From Setaria digitata (Eukaryota; Nematoda; Chromadorea; Rhabditida; Setariidae), in the NCBI GenBank assembly GCA_003640385.1, contig RCAB01000455.1, forward strand, positions 1 to 48,653: a DNA stretch of 48,653 bases, given 5' to 3'. The position numbers and the translations under genes were made by a program. Positions 1 to 12,577 of the stretch are shown here, in pieces. A model generated the notes under the pieces. It was given only the letters and a program-made list of their open reading frames with translations, did no database searches and was not told the DNA's origin. How positions within the stretch are numbered: position 1 is the stretch's first letter; every line of letters begins with the position of its first letter.

Positions 1-1
1 A

Positions 2-172
2 GGCATGCAAGCCTTGTATGACAGATGCATCTACGATGTGAAAAATCATCACCATATAAATGAACTATTGTCGCTGACAATACTACAGTACGCCAACCTC
101 GAAGTTGTAAAAACCATACTAGAGATAAAATTAAAACAAATTAAAGAGGAAATTCAGACCTTGGATCTTTAC
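2..172 (+). CDS. Possible 3' exon of a plus-strand gene (partial)
   Basis: An open frame enters from the left edge and runs 56 codons to a TGA at 170-172. The peptide is rich in L, I, K and E and looks helical and protein-like (it includes ELLSLTILQYANLEVV and ends in EEIQTLDLY). I do not recognise it. It lies on the strand opposite FAM91A1 and stops 4 bases before the FAM91A1 donor predicted at 176, so it would be the last exon of a convergent gene or of a gene nested in a FAM91A1 intron. It could also be a chance open frame. Confidence 0.3.
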
Positions 173-176
173 TGAC

Positions 177-414
177 GGTTGTGTTCGTATCTTTTCTATT
201 ACTCTGTGGTCCTTCTTCCCACTCATTAGCTTGCTTCTTGCATAACAGCGTCAAGTAACCACAGAGTGAATTTAATCCCAATTTTTCCTGGAGTTTTAAC
301 ACTGAAGGGTGCGATGAAAAGTCGCCTGAAAAAATTTTAAATAAATTCAAATGAATCATATGAAACACAAGTTATATACGTGCTTATGCTATGGAAATTA
401 TTTTATCTATTTAT

Positions 415-446
<32 letters not shown>

Positions 447-3400
447 ATATATATATATATATATATGTTACATATATGATGTAAAAATATTATATATATA
501 ATATATATGAAAAATACAAAAAAACTACCTCCTATNGCATATATATATATATATATATATTTTATATATATATATATGTTACATATATGATGTAAAAATA
601 TTATATATATAATATATATGAAAAATACAAAAAAACTACCTCCTATTACGTTGGATTCACTAAATGGGAACGGAACACTTACAATTTCCGAATCATCAGT
701 TACAGCACTGTACTCCTGGAAGCATTTTCAAATAATTCTTAACAAAAATTTGAATAATATTAAATTTTCAAGCTATAAAAACTAATAAGGAAGAACTTTA
801 ATTCTTCTTTCCCCATCACAAGAGAAGGATGTAACAGAAGTCGAAAATTTTCTTTAAGTATTGTGACAACAATTCATGAGTTCGATATTTTTAGTTACTG
901 GTTTTCTAACTTCAAAAAAAAAGTAATATTGGATACAACAAGAAAGGACGTTAAATCTGACAGACTGTGTAAAAATGAAACATCCTCATTTGCGTAAAAT
1001 CTTCACCATCCTCACTTTAATAAACACCCTTCACAAAAATAATGTTAGTACAAAAATATACTTGCACAAATATTGCATGCATTTGCAGCATATCGTTGAG
1101 CTGAATTAAACAGTTATCTGTTGGAACGATAACAGGTTCGTGTGAAGCAGTAGTAACTAATAAATGCTTGCATTGTCGTAGGGCACAAGGGATGACCGGA
1201 ACGCGTGACCCCTTCGGAATGTATAGTGAAACTGGTCCATCACCTACTGTGCAATACAAAAACAACCGAAACCATGAAGAAACCACCTGCAACTAGTGCT
1301 CTTATAGTATGTAAAGATTTCGCATGATGCAGAACATTTATATATATGTAAATGTATGCAATCAATAAAAGGTTTCAAGAAGATTTCTTGGAACAACGTT
1401 TTCTAAAATGAAGGAAACTTAAAATTAGTTATGAACTTTAATAAAAATAAGATTAACTTCGAATAAGAAATCAGATTAATATCAACTTACTTCTGGAATA
1501 ACGGTCCCGAAATGAGGGATAGACGGAACCGATAACGGACAGGCTTCTCCACTCAGTGGAGCCATTGAAACCAAACACCTTAATTTCGACTTTTTAATGC
1601 ACATTAGAAATAAGAAATGCTAATTTAAACAACCACGAATGTATAAGAAAAAAACAAAAGAAGAAATGAATTTTAGAGGATACCAGAAGCACTTCTCAAG
1701 TATGTATAGCTAATATAAATAAAGTATTCTAACCTATATGTTTTATTAATGAGACGCAGACGTGTTGGATGATCCAGTGATAACAAACTTTCGCCCCTAA
1801 TTAAGTCCAATTCAGAACCATTACGCAGTGCAAGGATTGTTAATAACAAAGTCTGAGCATGTTCTGAGTATCTTTGTGCTTCACCTTCTACAAATAGCTT
1901 TACCTGAAATGGCAGCATCATTATAAATAAGAAAAAATTTATATATTTACAAAATTTACAAATTTATATATATTATAAATTTTGAATCACTAAACAGCTA
2001 TGTTTTTACTGCACAAAATTGATAGGACATTTCTAAATAATGCAATATTCGAACCAAAAGAAATAACACCTCACATTTTGCAACTCCTCCACGAAACTAT
2101 CCAACGACTCCTCACTTAATTTTCCCACTTCAAATAATGTTACTGCATGATTTTTCAAACTCTAAAAAGAGAAAATATTCGAAATGGAAATTTTAAACAA
2201 TTAATTACCATGATTTTTTTTCACTACATTTATATTTTTGGAGGTCTAGAATTTACAGCCAACATATGAACTGCTCAAAATCATATGATTTATTCCTAGC
2301 TTATCTACCAAGAGAAAAAACAAACGACTGATAAGTTTCCCATCATAAGAAAAGCAGTTAGCGATGAATCGAATAAAAATGCAATTCGTTTTGCTGCTTC
2401 GTTTCCACCGCTGGGAGTAGGAGTTGCTAACGATAATGACTGAAAAAATACGGCTTATTGCAGAAAAAAAAAAAAAAAAAAAAAAAANATTAGTTACTGG
2501 TTTTCTAACTTCAAAAAAAAAGTAATATTGGATATAACAAGAAAGGACGTCAAATCTGACAGACTGTGTAAAAATGAAACATCCTCATTTGCGTAAAATC
2601 TTCACCATCCTCACTTTAATAAACACCCTTCACAAAAATAATGTTAGTACAAAAATATACTTGCACAAATATTGCATGCATTTGCAGCATATCGTTGAGC
2701 TGAATTAAACAGTTATCTGTTGGAACGATAACAGGTTCGTGTGAAGCAGTAGTAACTAATAAATGCTTGCATTGTCGTAGGGCACAAGGGATGACCGGAA
2801 CGCGTGACCCCTTCGGAATGTATAGTGAAACTGGTCCATCACCTACTGTGCAATACAAAAACAACCGAAACCATGAAGAAACCACCTGCAACTAGTGCTC
2901 TTATAGTATGTAAAGATTTCGCATGATGCAGAACATTTATATATATGTAAATGTATGCAATCAATAAAAGGTTTCAAGAAGATTTCTTGGAACAACGTTT
3001 TCTAAAATGAAGGAAACTTAAAATTAGTTATGAACTTTAATAAAAATAAGATTAACTTCGAATAAGAAATCAGATTAATATCAACTTACTTCTGGAATAA
3101 CGGTCCCGAAATGAGGGATAGACGGAACCGATAACGGACAGGCTTCTCCACTCAGTGGAGCCATTGAAACCAAACACCTTAATTTCGACTTTTTAATGCA
3201 CATTAGAAATAAGAAATGCTAATTTAAACAACCACGAATGTATAAGAAAAAAACAAAAGAAGAAATGAATTTTAGAGGATACCAGAAGCACTTCTCAAGT
3301 ATGTATAGCTAATATAAATAAAGTATTCTAACCTATATGTTTTATTAATGAGACGCAGACGTGTTGGATGATCCAGTGATAACAAACTTTCGCCCCTAAT

Positions 3401-4062
3401 TAAGTCCAATTCAGAACCATTACGCAGTGCAAGGATTGTTAATAACAAAGTCTGAGCATGTTCTGAGTATCTTTGTGCTTCACCTTCTACAAATAGCTTT
3501 ACCTGAAATGGCAGCATCATTATAAATAAGAAAAAATTTATATATTTACAAAATTTACAAATTTATATATATTATAAATTTTGAATCACTAAACAGCTAT
3601 GTTTTTACTGCACAAAATTGATAGGACATTTCTAAATAATGCAATATTCGAACCAAAAGAAATAACACCTCACATTTTGCAACTCCTCCACGAAACTATC
3701 CAACGACTCCTCACTTAATTTTCCCACTTCAAATAATGTTACTGCATGATTTTTCAAACTCTAAAAAGAGAAAATATTCGAAATGGAAATTTTAAACAAT
3801 TAATTACCATGATTTTTTTTCACTACATTTATATTTTTGGAGGTCTAGAATTTACAGCCAACATATGAACTGCTCAAAATCATATGATTTATTCCTAGCT
3901 TATCTACCAAGAGAAAAAACAAACGACTGATAAGTTTCCCATCATAAGAAAAGCAGTTAGCGATGAATCGAATAAAAATGCAATTCGTTTTGCTGCTTCG
4001 TTTCCACCGCTGGGAGTAGGAGTTGCTAACGATAATGACTGAAAAAATACGGCTTATTGCAG

Positions 4063-4093
<31 letters not shown>

Positions 4094-7017
4094 CACAATA
4101 AAAGCAGTATTCAATTTTGCAGCTTGAATCATTTAAAAATATACAAATACCGTGCATGATGCCGTTAGAATATCATGATTATTGATTAACACATCTGAAG
4201 TGGATTCATTTTCATCATCTTCATCTGCACCGCCTGGAGAAACTAGTGCTGTAGAAAGATCTGATAGATCGGCGGCAAGTGTTGGAGTTGAATCTTCGTC
4301 CATTCGACTATAAATCAAAAATTCGTTTCGTAAAATACGCAAAAACAAAGAAATTTACAGTCGGAGTGGAAAAATAGAAAGGTAGGAAATTCACAGTAAG
4401 GTGGAAAAGTACGATTTGATTGATAAATGGATCTTAGTTTGATCAAGACGAATTTCCATACAAATAAGCACAATAATTTGCATTTAACAGAAAGTAAAAC
4501 AAACTCATCAAAATAATACGGTTGCTACAGAGGCTACAGAGGAGGGAGAGCACTTATAGTGCTAAGATACTGTTAAATTTACCTACATCACTTTATGATC
4601 AAATCAGAAGTATAATTTAACAAATTAAAGGTGCAAAGTACTTCACAATCACGAGACAGAGCAAACTCAGTTAGGTTACATGTTTATGGTGTAATATTCG
4701 TGGAAAATCAGCTGGCTAATTAGAACTACATATAGGATAGTGAGAGAAGAAAGTCCGTAAAAATGTTTCCCGTTAAATATTAATAAAAAGATTAGTCCAT
4801 TTGAAAACGGTAACTAACTCTGGAATGATCATATGACTTGCCCATGTTACGTGCAGTGCAAGGTTTTCCAGCCCAGTGATACGTTTCTTTGCGAAACCAA
4901 GCCGACAAAACACAGAGACCGCGTTTTTTACCAATTGCAAATCAATATTCAACGTTTCTGATAGCTAAAATTAAAGTTACTTAAAGAAATAAATTTTATA
5001 CCATTAAACTTAAAAACTCGTGAATGATTTGTAATAAAGCTTGCCATATCCCGATAAATCATAATGCCTCCAACTGAAATCTACCTCTCGAACAGTTGTT
5101 TGTTCATCGATAGCTACAAATATCTGGTATAATAAATTCTCGAAATAATCACCCATAACTCGATTCATAACAAAACCATCCAAAGTTGGTACTAAAAAGC
5201 AAAAAGAAATATAAGCGTAAATGTAGAGTCCGCACTCTCTGCGGACTTTCACACTTCGCTTTTGCATTCAGTTTGGTGGATTCAGCCATACCTAATAGTT
5301 ATTAACTAAAAAAAAGGAAGATGAGGAAACAGAAATGAACAAAAGGGAAGACAGAAAAAAGAAGACAGTCATCACTAGCAATCTCGCTAATATCACTCTT
5401 AAAATAAAAGCCAAACTATTAAAAGTCCGTATCTTTAATAAATACTGAAACACTATTACGCGTTCATTACCGCACAAAGTGTAAAATATTTTTTCTTTTT
5501 GGCTTTTATTTTACACTGTTAAAGTCTTTAAAATAGGCACAGAGAGGAAAATTCTTTTGTCCATAGAATTTGAATTAGAGAGAGAAATAATGGCAATAGT
5601 TAATACCATAAATGTAATCATCGTCATTGATTGGTACCTCCAAATAGGCCAAGCCACGATTATAAAGTTTTTGCACTAGTTTTGCATCAAGAGTACCAAC
5701 TAATTGAGCACCTTCATCGATAAGCATATCGAGCAAATCCTTCTCATCTTTGTTCAGTAACTGTAATAATTCCAAGAGTAATCTCCACCAAATTTTCAAC
5801 CCTCAAATACTTTGGTATCTTGCAAGAATTTATGGGTGATGTTATTACAGAACAGTCGAGCAACTCTTGACAAGCAGCAAATGTAAATTCAAAATCTCTG
5901 CATAAATCAGCTACATATCAAAAAACCAGAAAATATTTTGTTTGAAAATGGCACAACTTTTGAATCCGATAGTTTTTCTTTCATAACTGATAGACATGAC
6001 AAAAAATTGCCTTGACATCACTTTCCAAGATACTGCCAGGTGCGATTAGCCACCAAGGTTCAATATTGACTGCAACAGGTTTCGCCGGTAATAACTCACG
6101 CAGTGATTTACTCCTTCGAAATAATTTTCGATTGCAACGGTTCTGATTCATTAATTCGATGTACTGATTCCTTCCAATTCCTAATAATCTCACAGCATCA
6201 GCAGCCGTGAAATTTGGTAATGAATCGTAACTTTTTTCAGCATTCATGAGGTTCTGAAAACTATTTCCACTATTGGTAAGATCCGAGTTTTTCAATTCCT
6301 TGAAAATTGATACTAAAATCAGAATGATAATTCATCAGCGGTTTTTCATTATTTCACAGTCATTACACAGCATAACAATGAAACCAGTTTCACTATCAAA
6401 AAAAAAAAAAAAGAAAAAAAATGAAAATTATAAGAAAAGTGAAAAACCAGAAGGCAATACAAATTTCGTTCCAAAATACAAAATATTACCACCATAATAT
6501 TGATGTAATAATTAAAAGGTGTCATTCGAAGCTCGCGTACAACGATATTTGATAAATGATATGGATAAAGCATAAGATGAGTTTCGCTGTATTTCAGAAG
6601 GATATCATAATAAGTTTCTTCATTTTTCTTCACATATTTCACTGAAATAGTTGTATATGAGTACCAATAACCAGTAAACTATAGAGAACCGCCCTCAATG
6701 TTACCCACCAAAGTGACTGAATTTGCAGTATTTCGGAACCGACCAAGATGCACTTTTTGAACAAACTATGCAAACACTGTTATTGGATGTAGAAGAATCC
6801 ATATAGATATTGGAGCTATAATGGAATCTTTGTTAAACTAAAAGAAAAGAAACAAACCTATGTTACCCTTATATCTCAACTGATTTTTGATTGAATATTC
6901 AAGGACGAGTTTGTCATATTCTCTCTGTGAATTACCCAAAACAATTCGAATCTCTTGAGGCAATTTTGACCAAACAATATTTTGTCTGATATACTGATCC
7001 ACATCCTTATCCGTCAT
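177..7017 (-). CDS. FAM91A1: FAM91A1 homologue (3' end beyond window)
   Basis: FAM91A1 binds the TBC1D23/golgin system that captures endosome-derived vesicles at the trans-Golgi (known for the family). Exons on minus: 6858-7017, 6493-6641, 5996-6253, 5607-5760, 5085-5191, 4819-4964, 4151-4307, 3928-4038, 3674-3760, 3333-3502, 3090-3177, 2661-2885, then a second copy of the last five (2329-2439, 2075-2161, 1734-1903, 1491-1578, 1062-1286), then 640-715 and 177-325. Diagnostic family strings are [115 protein letters not shown] and VPFPF. Without the duplicate, 679 codons are present; the vertebrate protein is about 840, so the end of the C-terminal domain should lie left of position 1 (donor GTCAGT at 176). 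If that donor is not used, a stop at 141-143 ends the frame. The ATG lies 8 bases after a TTTTAG acceptor, which suits trans-splicing. Confidence 0.93.
400..646. repeat. CTAT/AT simple repeats with a duplication around an N
   Basis: A (CTAT)n run is followed by (AT)n. The segment ending at 535 is repeated 111 bases later, ending at 646, including the motif GTTACATATATGATG and the end ACTACCTCCTAT. The single N is at 536 between the copies. The right copy runs into the FAM91A1 exon at 640-715. The layout suggests an unresolved assembly overlap. Confidence 0.8.
891..2487. repeat. 1.6 kb duplication, copy 1
   Basis: This block is repeated at 2490-4086 with a constant offset of 1599. I saw only two differences, both T/C type near the left end (936 versus 2535, 952 versus 2551). 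It contains five FAM91A1 exons and ends in a run of 24 A's followed by an N at 2488. Near-identity through introns argues for a very recent event or an assembly error. Confidence 0.9.
2490..4090. repeat. 1.6 kb duplication, copy 2
   Basis: Second copy of 891-2487, ending in a run of 28 A's (4063-4090). Its right side joins unique sequence that carries the upstream FAM91A1 exon at 4151-4307, while the left side of copy 1 joins the downstream exon at 640-715. Either copy alone would give a complete gene. Confidence 0.9.
5478..5517. repeat. Short hairpin in a FAM91A1 intron
   Basis: AGTGTAAAATA (5478-5488) is the exact reverse complement of TATTTTACACT (5507-5517), with an 18-base T-rich loop. 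The 11-bp stem is AT-rich. It could be a small inverted-repeat relic or chance. Confidence 0.4.
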
Positions 7018-7616
7018 CCAATCTCTAAAACACAGATTACACCTTGCTTTCCCTTTCAAGCTTCTTTATGATAAGCAAGTAAAGACCAATAATCCAACAA
7101 ATTTAGACCATTTCTATGCGAAATAAATTTAAATAAAAATGAGCTCATGAATTTTCAAAACATTTTTAGATTTCTCGGATTCCACTAAAATTTTGATACA
7201 GCAAAGCGAAAATTGGATACGGCATCGTATTTATTCACGAAGTTATCTCAAAACAACGAAGTCATACGAGTATTTAAGAATTTTTATTCGCAGTAACAAC
7301 TTCACATTGAAAATTCATACTTAATAATTCGCTAAACCAAAACGCATTGGTTTTGAAAAAATACATTTGTTGCTCCAATACATCCCCTCCAGAATGCAAT
7401 TTCAATAAAATCGTCAATAAATTGAAGATCCTATCAAACATAAATAAAACTAATAGAAATATGCGAGAACTATCGCTAACTTAATACTAAATTTGTGATC
7501 ACAAAGTTTAAAAAATCCAGTTATAAACAACACCGCATGAAGTGTGAGATACCGGTCCAATTAAATTATTATAAAAAAAGAATTCTTTATACAGCAGAAC
7601 AAAAGCGAAAAATATC
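7018..7616. other. Spacer between the BTB zinc-finger gene and FAM91A1
   Basis: Both neighbours are on minus, so this holds the 3' UTR of the BTB zinc-finger gene and the upstream region of FAM91A1. I see no coding-like frame. A TTTTAG acceptor at 7025-7030 lies just before the FAM91A1 start codon. Confidence 0.6.
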
Positions 7617-10600
7617 TCATGCGTTAAAACTTGCAAAAGTGATAACCGGTTCAAAATTGTGCGTTCGTCGGCAGTGGACAACAAAACGATCTTTTCGCCA
7701 GAATTTAGCTCTGCAGAACTCTTCCGGACATTCGAATGGTTTTAATTTCAAGTGTTCTCTAAATATATGTGCATCCATATTTTTCTTATCTGCATATGTT
7801 GTTCCACATTTTTTACATGCATATGGTTTTTCACCTACAAATCAATAAAATTTCAAGATCATTTAATTAGTAAATGAGTTCGGCGAGCTGCACAAGCCCA
7901 ATTTTATTGAAATAGCTTTTCAATAACAGTTGAAACAGCTTTTACTATTATTAAAATGCCTATTATTCAAATGTTTTCAGTTAAGTAAAATGAACGAAGA
8001 AAACCTGTATGGGCCCGAATATGCCTAACAAGATTGCTTTGCACTTTAAAAGCTTGGCTGCAATAATGGCATTTATATGGAGTTTCCAGTGTATGTATAC
8101 ACCTAACGTGTTTTTCGACTGCACTCTTCTCCTTTGTTCGGTGATCACAAAATGGACACTTGAACGGTTTTTCCATCATTACCTAGAACTTATTGCACTT
8201 CAGCAACTATAAAATTGTTCGCTAACACGTATATGAACAACAGTACAGTAATACTAACCAGCAAAAATTAACTAGATATACGGTTATAAAAAATGGAGAG
8301 CAAATTAAACTGTCGAAAGTCAAATGGACTCGTGCAGACAGTACTAGAAAATACAAGCTCATTAGTCGTCCTGAATTATCATACTTCGCAAAAAATCTGA
8401 AGAAGCAGAATAAACAGAATATCCACAAACCTCTTGATCTCCGACTAACAAAGGAACGGTGACATCTTTAGGTGCAACAATTTCAGGTAAACCATAACCA
8501 AAACTGTCTAGCAAATGTCGCTTTTTAGCAGGTGGAATATATGACATCGTCACTGCTGATACAACTTCAAAGCCATCATTCTTCATTGTATCATAACTGG
8601 TTGATGCTTCCTGAGAGTCTAGAATTTTTGTGCCAGAATGTCTAATTTTGATATCAGAAAGGAGCAATTATATATACCAGGCATAATTATAAGTCTTGAA
8701 AAAATTTCCAAAGGTCTCATGTCGAAAAGTTGACAAACTATCACTGCATGGAAATACATTCTATGATACCCGATACAACAGATTACCTCATCTCAAACTA
8801 AAATAAACTTACGAGAGAGCTTCATATTTTTTTTCTGCTGCAGCATCAATCGTTTATGTCCATAAGTACCACCTTTACGACCACGACTTGGTCCAGCAAC
8901 AAATTTTTCGTAAATATACATATAATCATTGGCCGCCTTCGCAACAGCCATCCCGCTTTGCTTCACATCATCTCTCTTCATATGCATTTCACCTAAACAA
9001 GCAGATATTCGGTAATAAAAAGATTAACAAATAATTTCAGAATTCCAATTCTCAAATATCTCTACTTAAACCTCAAGTTTTAATCCCTTTCTGTATTTGT
9101 TGCGTTTTTGATCTTTACGAAATAAATGTAGAAAGGAATTCAAACTTGAACTATTGGAATAGTTTTACTTTGATTCAGCGCCTAGATTAGAACCAATAAT
9201 TATTTTTATTACTAGTTTCTTTAAATATTCTTTACATAACCCACAGCAACATCACAAGAAAAATGTTAGTAAGAAAGCGCCTCTTAAGAAGCACCAGGAT
9301 GTTGCAGTTACTTTTGAAAAACGAATAACAGCTTCATCTTCATATACCTTTCTCGATGTAATTGGATGCTTCTTCCATAAGATCCTCAGCATTGGTTTCC
9401 GCAGGATTACTATCATTATCTTCTTCAAAAACTGGATGATTTAGTGCAGAAGCGTCAGATTCGCTATTTTCAATTAAATTTTCATGTCCCGTAGGATCTG
9501 AGAGCTCATATACAGGGCGTGTAAGCAATGCTTCATTATGATTATCTAAAATCTGCTTTACTCTGATATATCGAGCACAAATAAAATCAACACATAAAAC
9601 GCTTTCCAAAAACCGAGGTCAAGAAAATTTAGAATTTTTTGGGAGAAATCTGAAATCTTTTTGGTAATGATTACCAATACAGTATATTCGATCCGCTCCA
9701 GACGCGATTAATTCTTCATCTATAGCATCAACTAATCTAGCCACACCTAGTGTTACAGCGGCTTGCCGTAATATCTTATGTCGTCTGGATGAAGTACGAA
9801 CTGATCCGCTGTATAAAAAATCGACTATATTTCTCAGATCCATACTAAAAATAAGCAAAATGTTGTTGGTATTTATTAAAAGCTGGAGGAATTCAGCTAT
9901 ATTTTGAAAATGAAAGTTGCCAGCAGCAAGTGAACCTTATTGAAGCCAATGATAAATAAATGTTATAAAATAAAGCTGGCCCGATGACAAGTTTGCCATA
10001 CCTGCTCACACCTGTAATTTGAGGATCGATATCAACAGTAACAATGGCACTTTTCTCAGTACATGCAAGTGCATTTTCGAAATGAGTACTAAATGCGCAA
10101 AGCATCAAACGATGACATCGAAGAATCATTCTGCCCTAAAAGTTATTGAGAGAAGAGTCATTCAAGTTTTAAAAATCTCGGCAGAACTCACTAACGAAAA
10201 GCCTTTGCAGTTCTCATAATCTCTACGATAAAACAGTTTTATTAAAATTCATTTCTCAGGAGAAAAAAAAAAAGGAGAAATTATTAACAATGACGAAAAG
10301 TCAAATAGCACAGATTTACAAGTGGGAAGAAGTTCTTAAGTCATGAAACAAAATAGTGTTATAAAAAGATTCACCTCGCTGCTCACGAAACAATCGATGA
10401 ATTTCCCCTGAGTTTTAAAACGATGGACTGCTTGTAATAGTTCTTGTGCATGGTTTGGATTTTCCAATTCTATATTCTGAAAAATCCGAGCTTCCTCACT
10501 TTCCATTAATCTAATTAAGGAATCACAACCAAGCGCGTTTGCAACCGAAAGAGTCCTGCTTTGAGATTTATTACTGCAACGTCCAGTGTACATATACTTT

Positions 10601-11055
10601 ATCATTGCTCGAAGATCATCCATCTCCACACCTCAAATTTATTAAAGATGAAACAATATACGTATGCATCACGATGACGAACGCAATACCTCCTTTTCAA
10701 AATAACTTCACAATGCATTTGAAAATGAACTGGTTAAGATATAATTTTTGTGAAGGCGTAGATAATAAAGATGGCCTTGCCTGTAACTTTTGGATCAATA
10801 TTTAAGGTTATGACTGCGGAATCTTGAACACTGGTAAGCGCTGCATCTAAATGCCTGCTGTAAGCTGCTAAAATAAGACGATGGGCTGATGCTGCATATT
10901 CACCGTCATTTTGAACAATCACATCCAAAAAACGGTTTGTCTGTAAAAAGCTCATAAATAATAAGACAGTGGAAAATATGCATATTCACAGCAGTGATTT
11001 AGAGTATCTAACAATACAAAGTAACTTACACATTATGCTTTGGCAGCTGACTCAT
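7617..11055 (-). CDS. Protein with two BTB domains and four C2H2 zinc fingers
   Basis: Probable nuclear DNA-binding transcription factor; BTB domains dimerise or recruit corepressors or cullin-3 (family knowledge). Exons on minus: 11032-11055, 10781-10940, 10375-10631, 10002-10135, 9675-9844, 9348-9545, 8809-8992, 8431-8641, 8005-8182, 7617-7834; 577 residues. BTB 1 is about residues 10-115 (NRFLDVIVQ, SAHRLILAAYSRH, LRAMIKYMYTG). BTB 2 is about 140-245 (GKFIDCFVSSEGRM, CHRLMLCAFSTHF, LRNIVDFLYSG). An acidic, disordered linker follows. The fingers lie in residues 450-570: CPFC..HVRCIH, CHYC..HIRAH, CKKC..HIFREH and CPEEFC..HCRRTH; the first linker of the last pair is the classic TGEKPY. The intron within BTB 1 has a GC donor (G|GCAAGG at 10780). 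The first 8-residue exon (MSQLPKHN) is the least certain part; an alternative ATG is at 10955. No ortholog is named. Confidence 0.88.
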
Positions 11056-11335
11056 ATCAACAGTTCCTTATTCAAGACTGATCCTACATAGCAAAAGAAC
11101 TTTCTTTTCGAATAGTTATTTAAAAAAAAAAGACTATGAACATTTGATACGGAAGGATTTGAATGCCAAATGAATCCTATTACGACAAATAATAATGATA
11201 TTCTTACAGAAATTTTGATGGGTAGGAAAAAAATTTAGAAAAATGAATTAATGGAGTAAACGAACATCGTGCAAATGTTGCATGTACAGGAACAGCGTGC
11301 TGCAGTGGGACTGTATCCGTAAGAACTGAATTTCT

Positions 11336-11503
11336 TCAAGGCCGTCCAACAGCCTCAGTCCTTCCATTATCCATTAACAGCAGTCGTTTCCTGTCTGCAA
11401 CATTATGCTGTATAATTAATGTTACATCGTTTCTGGAATAATATAATCTAATCATATCCATAATATAATGCCTATTTGTAGCATCAGCTACCATACTTGA
11501 AGA
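11336..11503 (-). CDS. Coding-like exon, unrecognised
   Basis: The frame begins after a possible acceptor near 11496 and ends at a TGA (11336-11338). It includes NRHYIMDMIRLYYSRNDV and RKRLLLMDNGRTEAVGRP. A second frame just downstream (positions 11380 down to about 11260, with QSHCSTLFLYMQHLHDVRLL) also looks protein-like, so a frameshifted relic or alternative exons are possible. I cannot assign a family. Confidence 0.25.
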   Translation of the reverse strand, partial: SSSMVADATNRHYIMDMIRLYYSRNDVTLIIQHNVADRKRLLLMDNGRTEAVGRP

Positions 11504-11897
11504 AAGACATGAGATACATGCCTGAATACACATAACAATCCAGAAAAATATCTTCCGGTTAGTAAATCGACGCCCTCAGAAAAGAGAAAGAGAAAGTGAC
11601 GGAAACGAAGTAAAATCATGATAAAAAAGTCAAATACACGGATAGGTTAAGATGCATAAGCCAAACGTGTACATATTTAAAGTAAATATAGCTTCTTGCT
11701 GTACCATCCTAGTGAACAGAGACGAATTCCATGAAGATAACCCCGACCCCCACCAAGGCAGATCCTATCAATTCGCGCAACGAAAACTGTGGGGATTTTA
11801 GGCTACTACAGTGGGACGTTAGGGAAACGATTCAAACAAGACTGTTCCTGTTGATATCGCATAGACATGTTGCAAAAAACGTGGAACGGAAGGCTAC

Positions 11898-11997
11898 CTG
11901 CTGATGTACACTTCGATTCATCCTTCACTTTTTTTCTAAATGAAAATGCAGAAGAATCAACAGAATCCATGTGAACTTCCTCTGTATTTCCAGAATC
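11898..11997 (-). CDS. Coding-like exon fragment, unrecognised
   Basis: Open frame with EEVHMDSVDSSAFSFRKKV and a donor-like GCAG|GTAGCC at 11897. Upstream the same frame reads GKPVVAPES, then a TAA (11998-12000). Its phase would allow a join to the candidate exon near 11336-11500. It may be a decayed or alternative exon. Confidence 0.2.
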
Positions 11998-12577
11998 TTA
12001 ACTTTCCGGAGCTACAACAGGCTTACCTGCGATACAACAAAAAAAAAAACTCCGTTAATTCTTTTATTTATTTCCACTCCTGCATTCTGCTTATTCTCAT
12101 ATGAAACTATAAAACTCATGAAGTCCAAAGTGGAACAGTGATTATACCGGCGGTTATAGGTATAACATGCAGGACATAATGGCAGAATCGAATCAGTATA
12201 TTCCAGTTAGACTAGAATTGCTTTTCTATATTTTCAGAAATTAATATATTCTCTAACAAACAGCGCACACTAACAATCTCCACCGATAAAACATCACAAC
12301 AACCAACAATAAGAAATTACACCGCATCTTAAAAAATACTGCAATGGAAAAGTATGAAAGAAATCCCTTGGATAAGACACTGTGGGAAGCATCCAACTTT
12401 AATGGAGCAATATTACGCAAAAGAAATATGACAGACCCGAACAAATTCTGAGAATTATTTGTCCAACAGCAGCTACGCGTTTTAAGAGAAATCTCAAATA
12501 TTACATACATCAGAAGCAACACTATTATTCTGCGAGATCACTCAAACACTATTTGCAATAATAATTTCTCAAGTCTG

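Larger units (their letters stand above)
11056..12577. other. Spacer with orphan coding-like stretches
   Basis: The region lies between the PRELI gene and the BTB zinc-finger gene, all on minus. It should hold the PRELI 3' UTR and the BTB-gene promoter. Two minus-strand stretches look coding (11336-11503 and 11898-11997, listed separately). The rest shows no convincing frame. Confidence 0.5.

Noticed and set aside
6273..6497. Plus-strand 74-codon frame
   Set aside because: It overlaps two FAM91A1 exons on minus and is poly-Lys from an A run.
8009..8212. Plus-strand 67-codon frame
   Set aside because: Antisense shadow of the zinc-finger exon at 8005-8182.
8809..8815. GTAAGT donor (TCTC|GTAAGT, 8812) in the BTB zinc-finger gene
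   Set aside because: A good consensus, but it gives the wrong phase and an early stop; AA|GTTTAT at 8808 keeps the frame.
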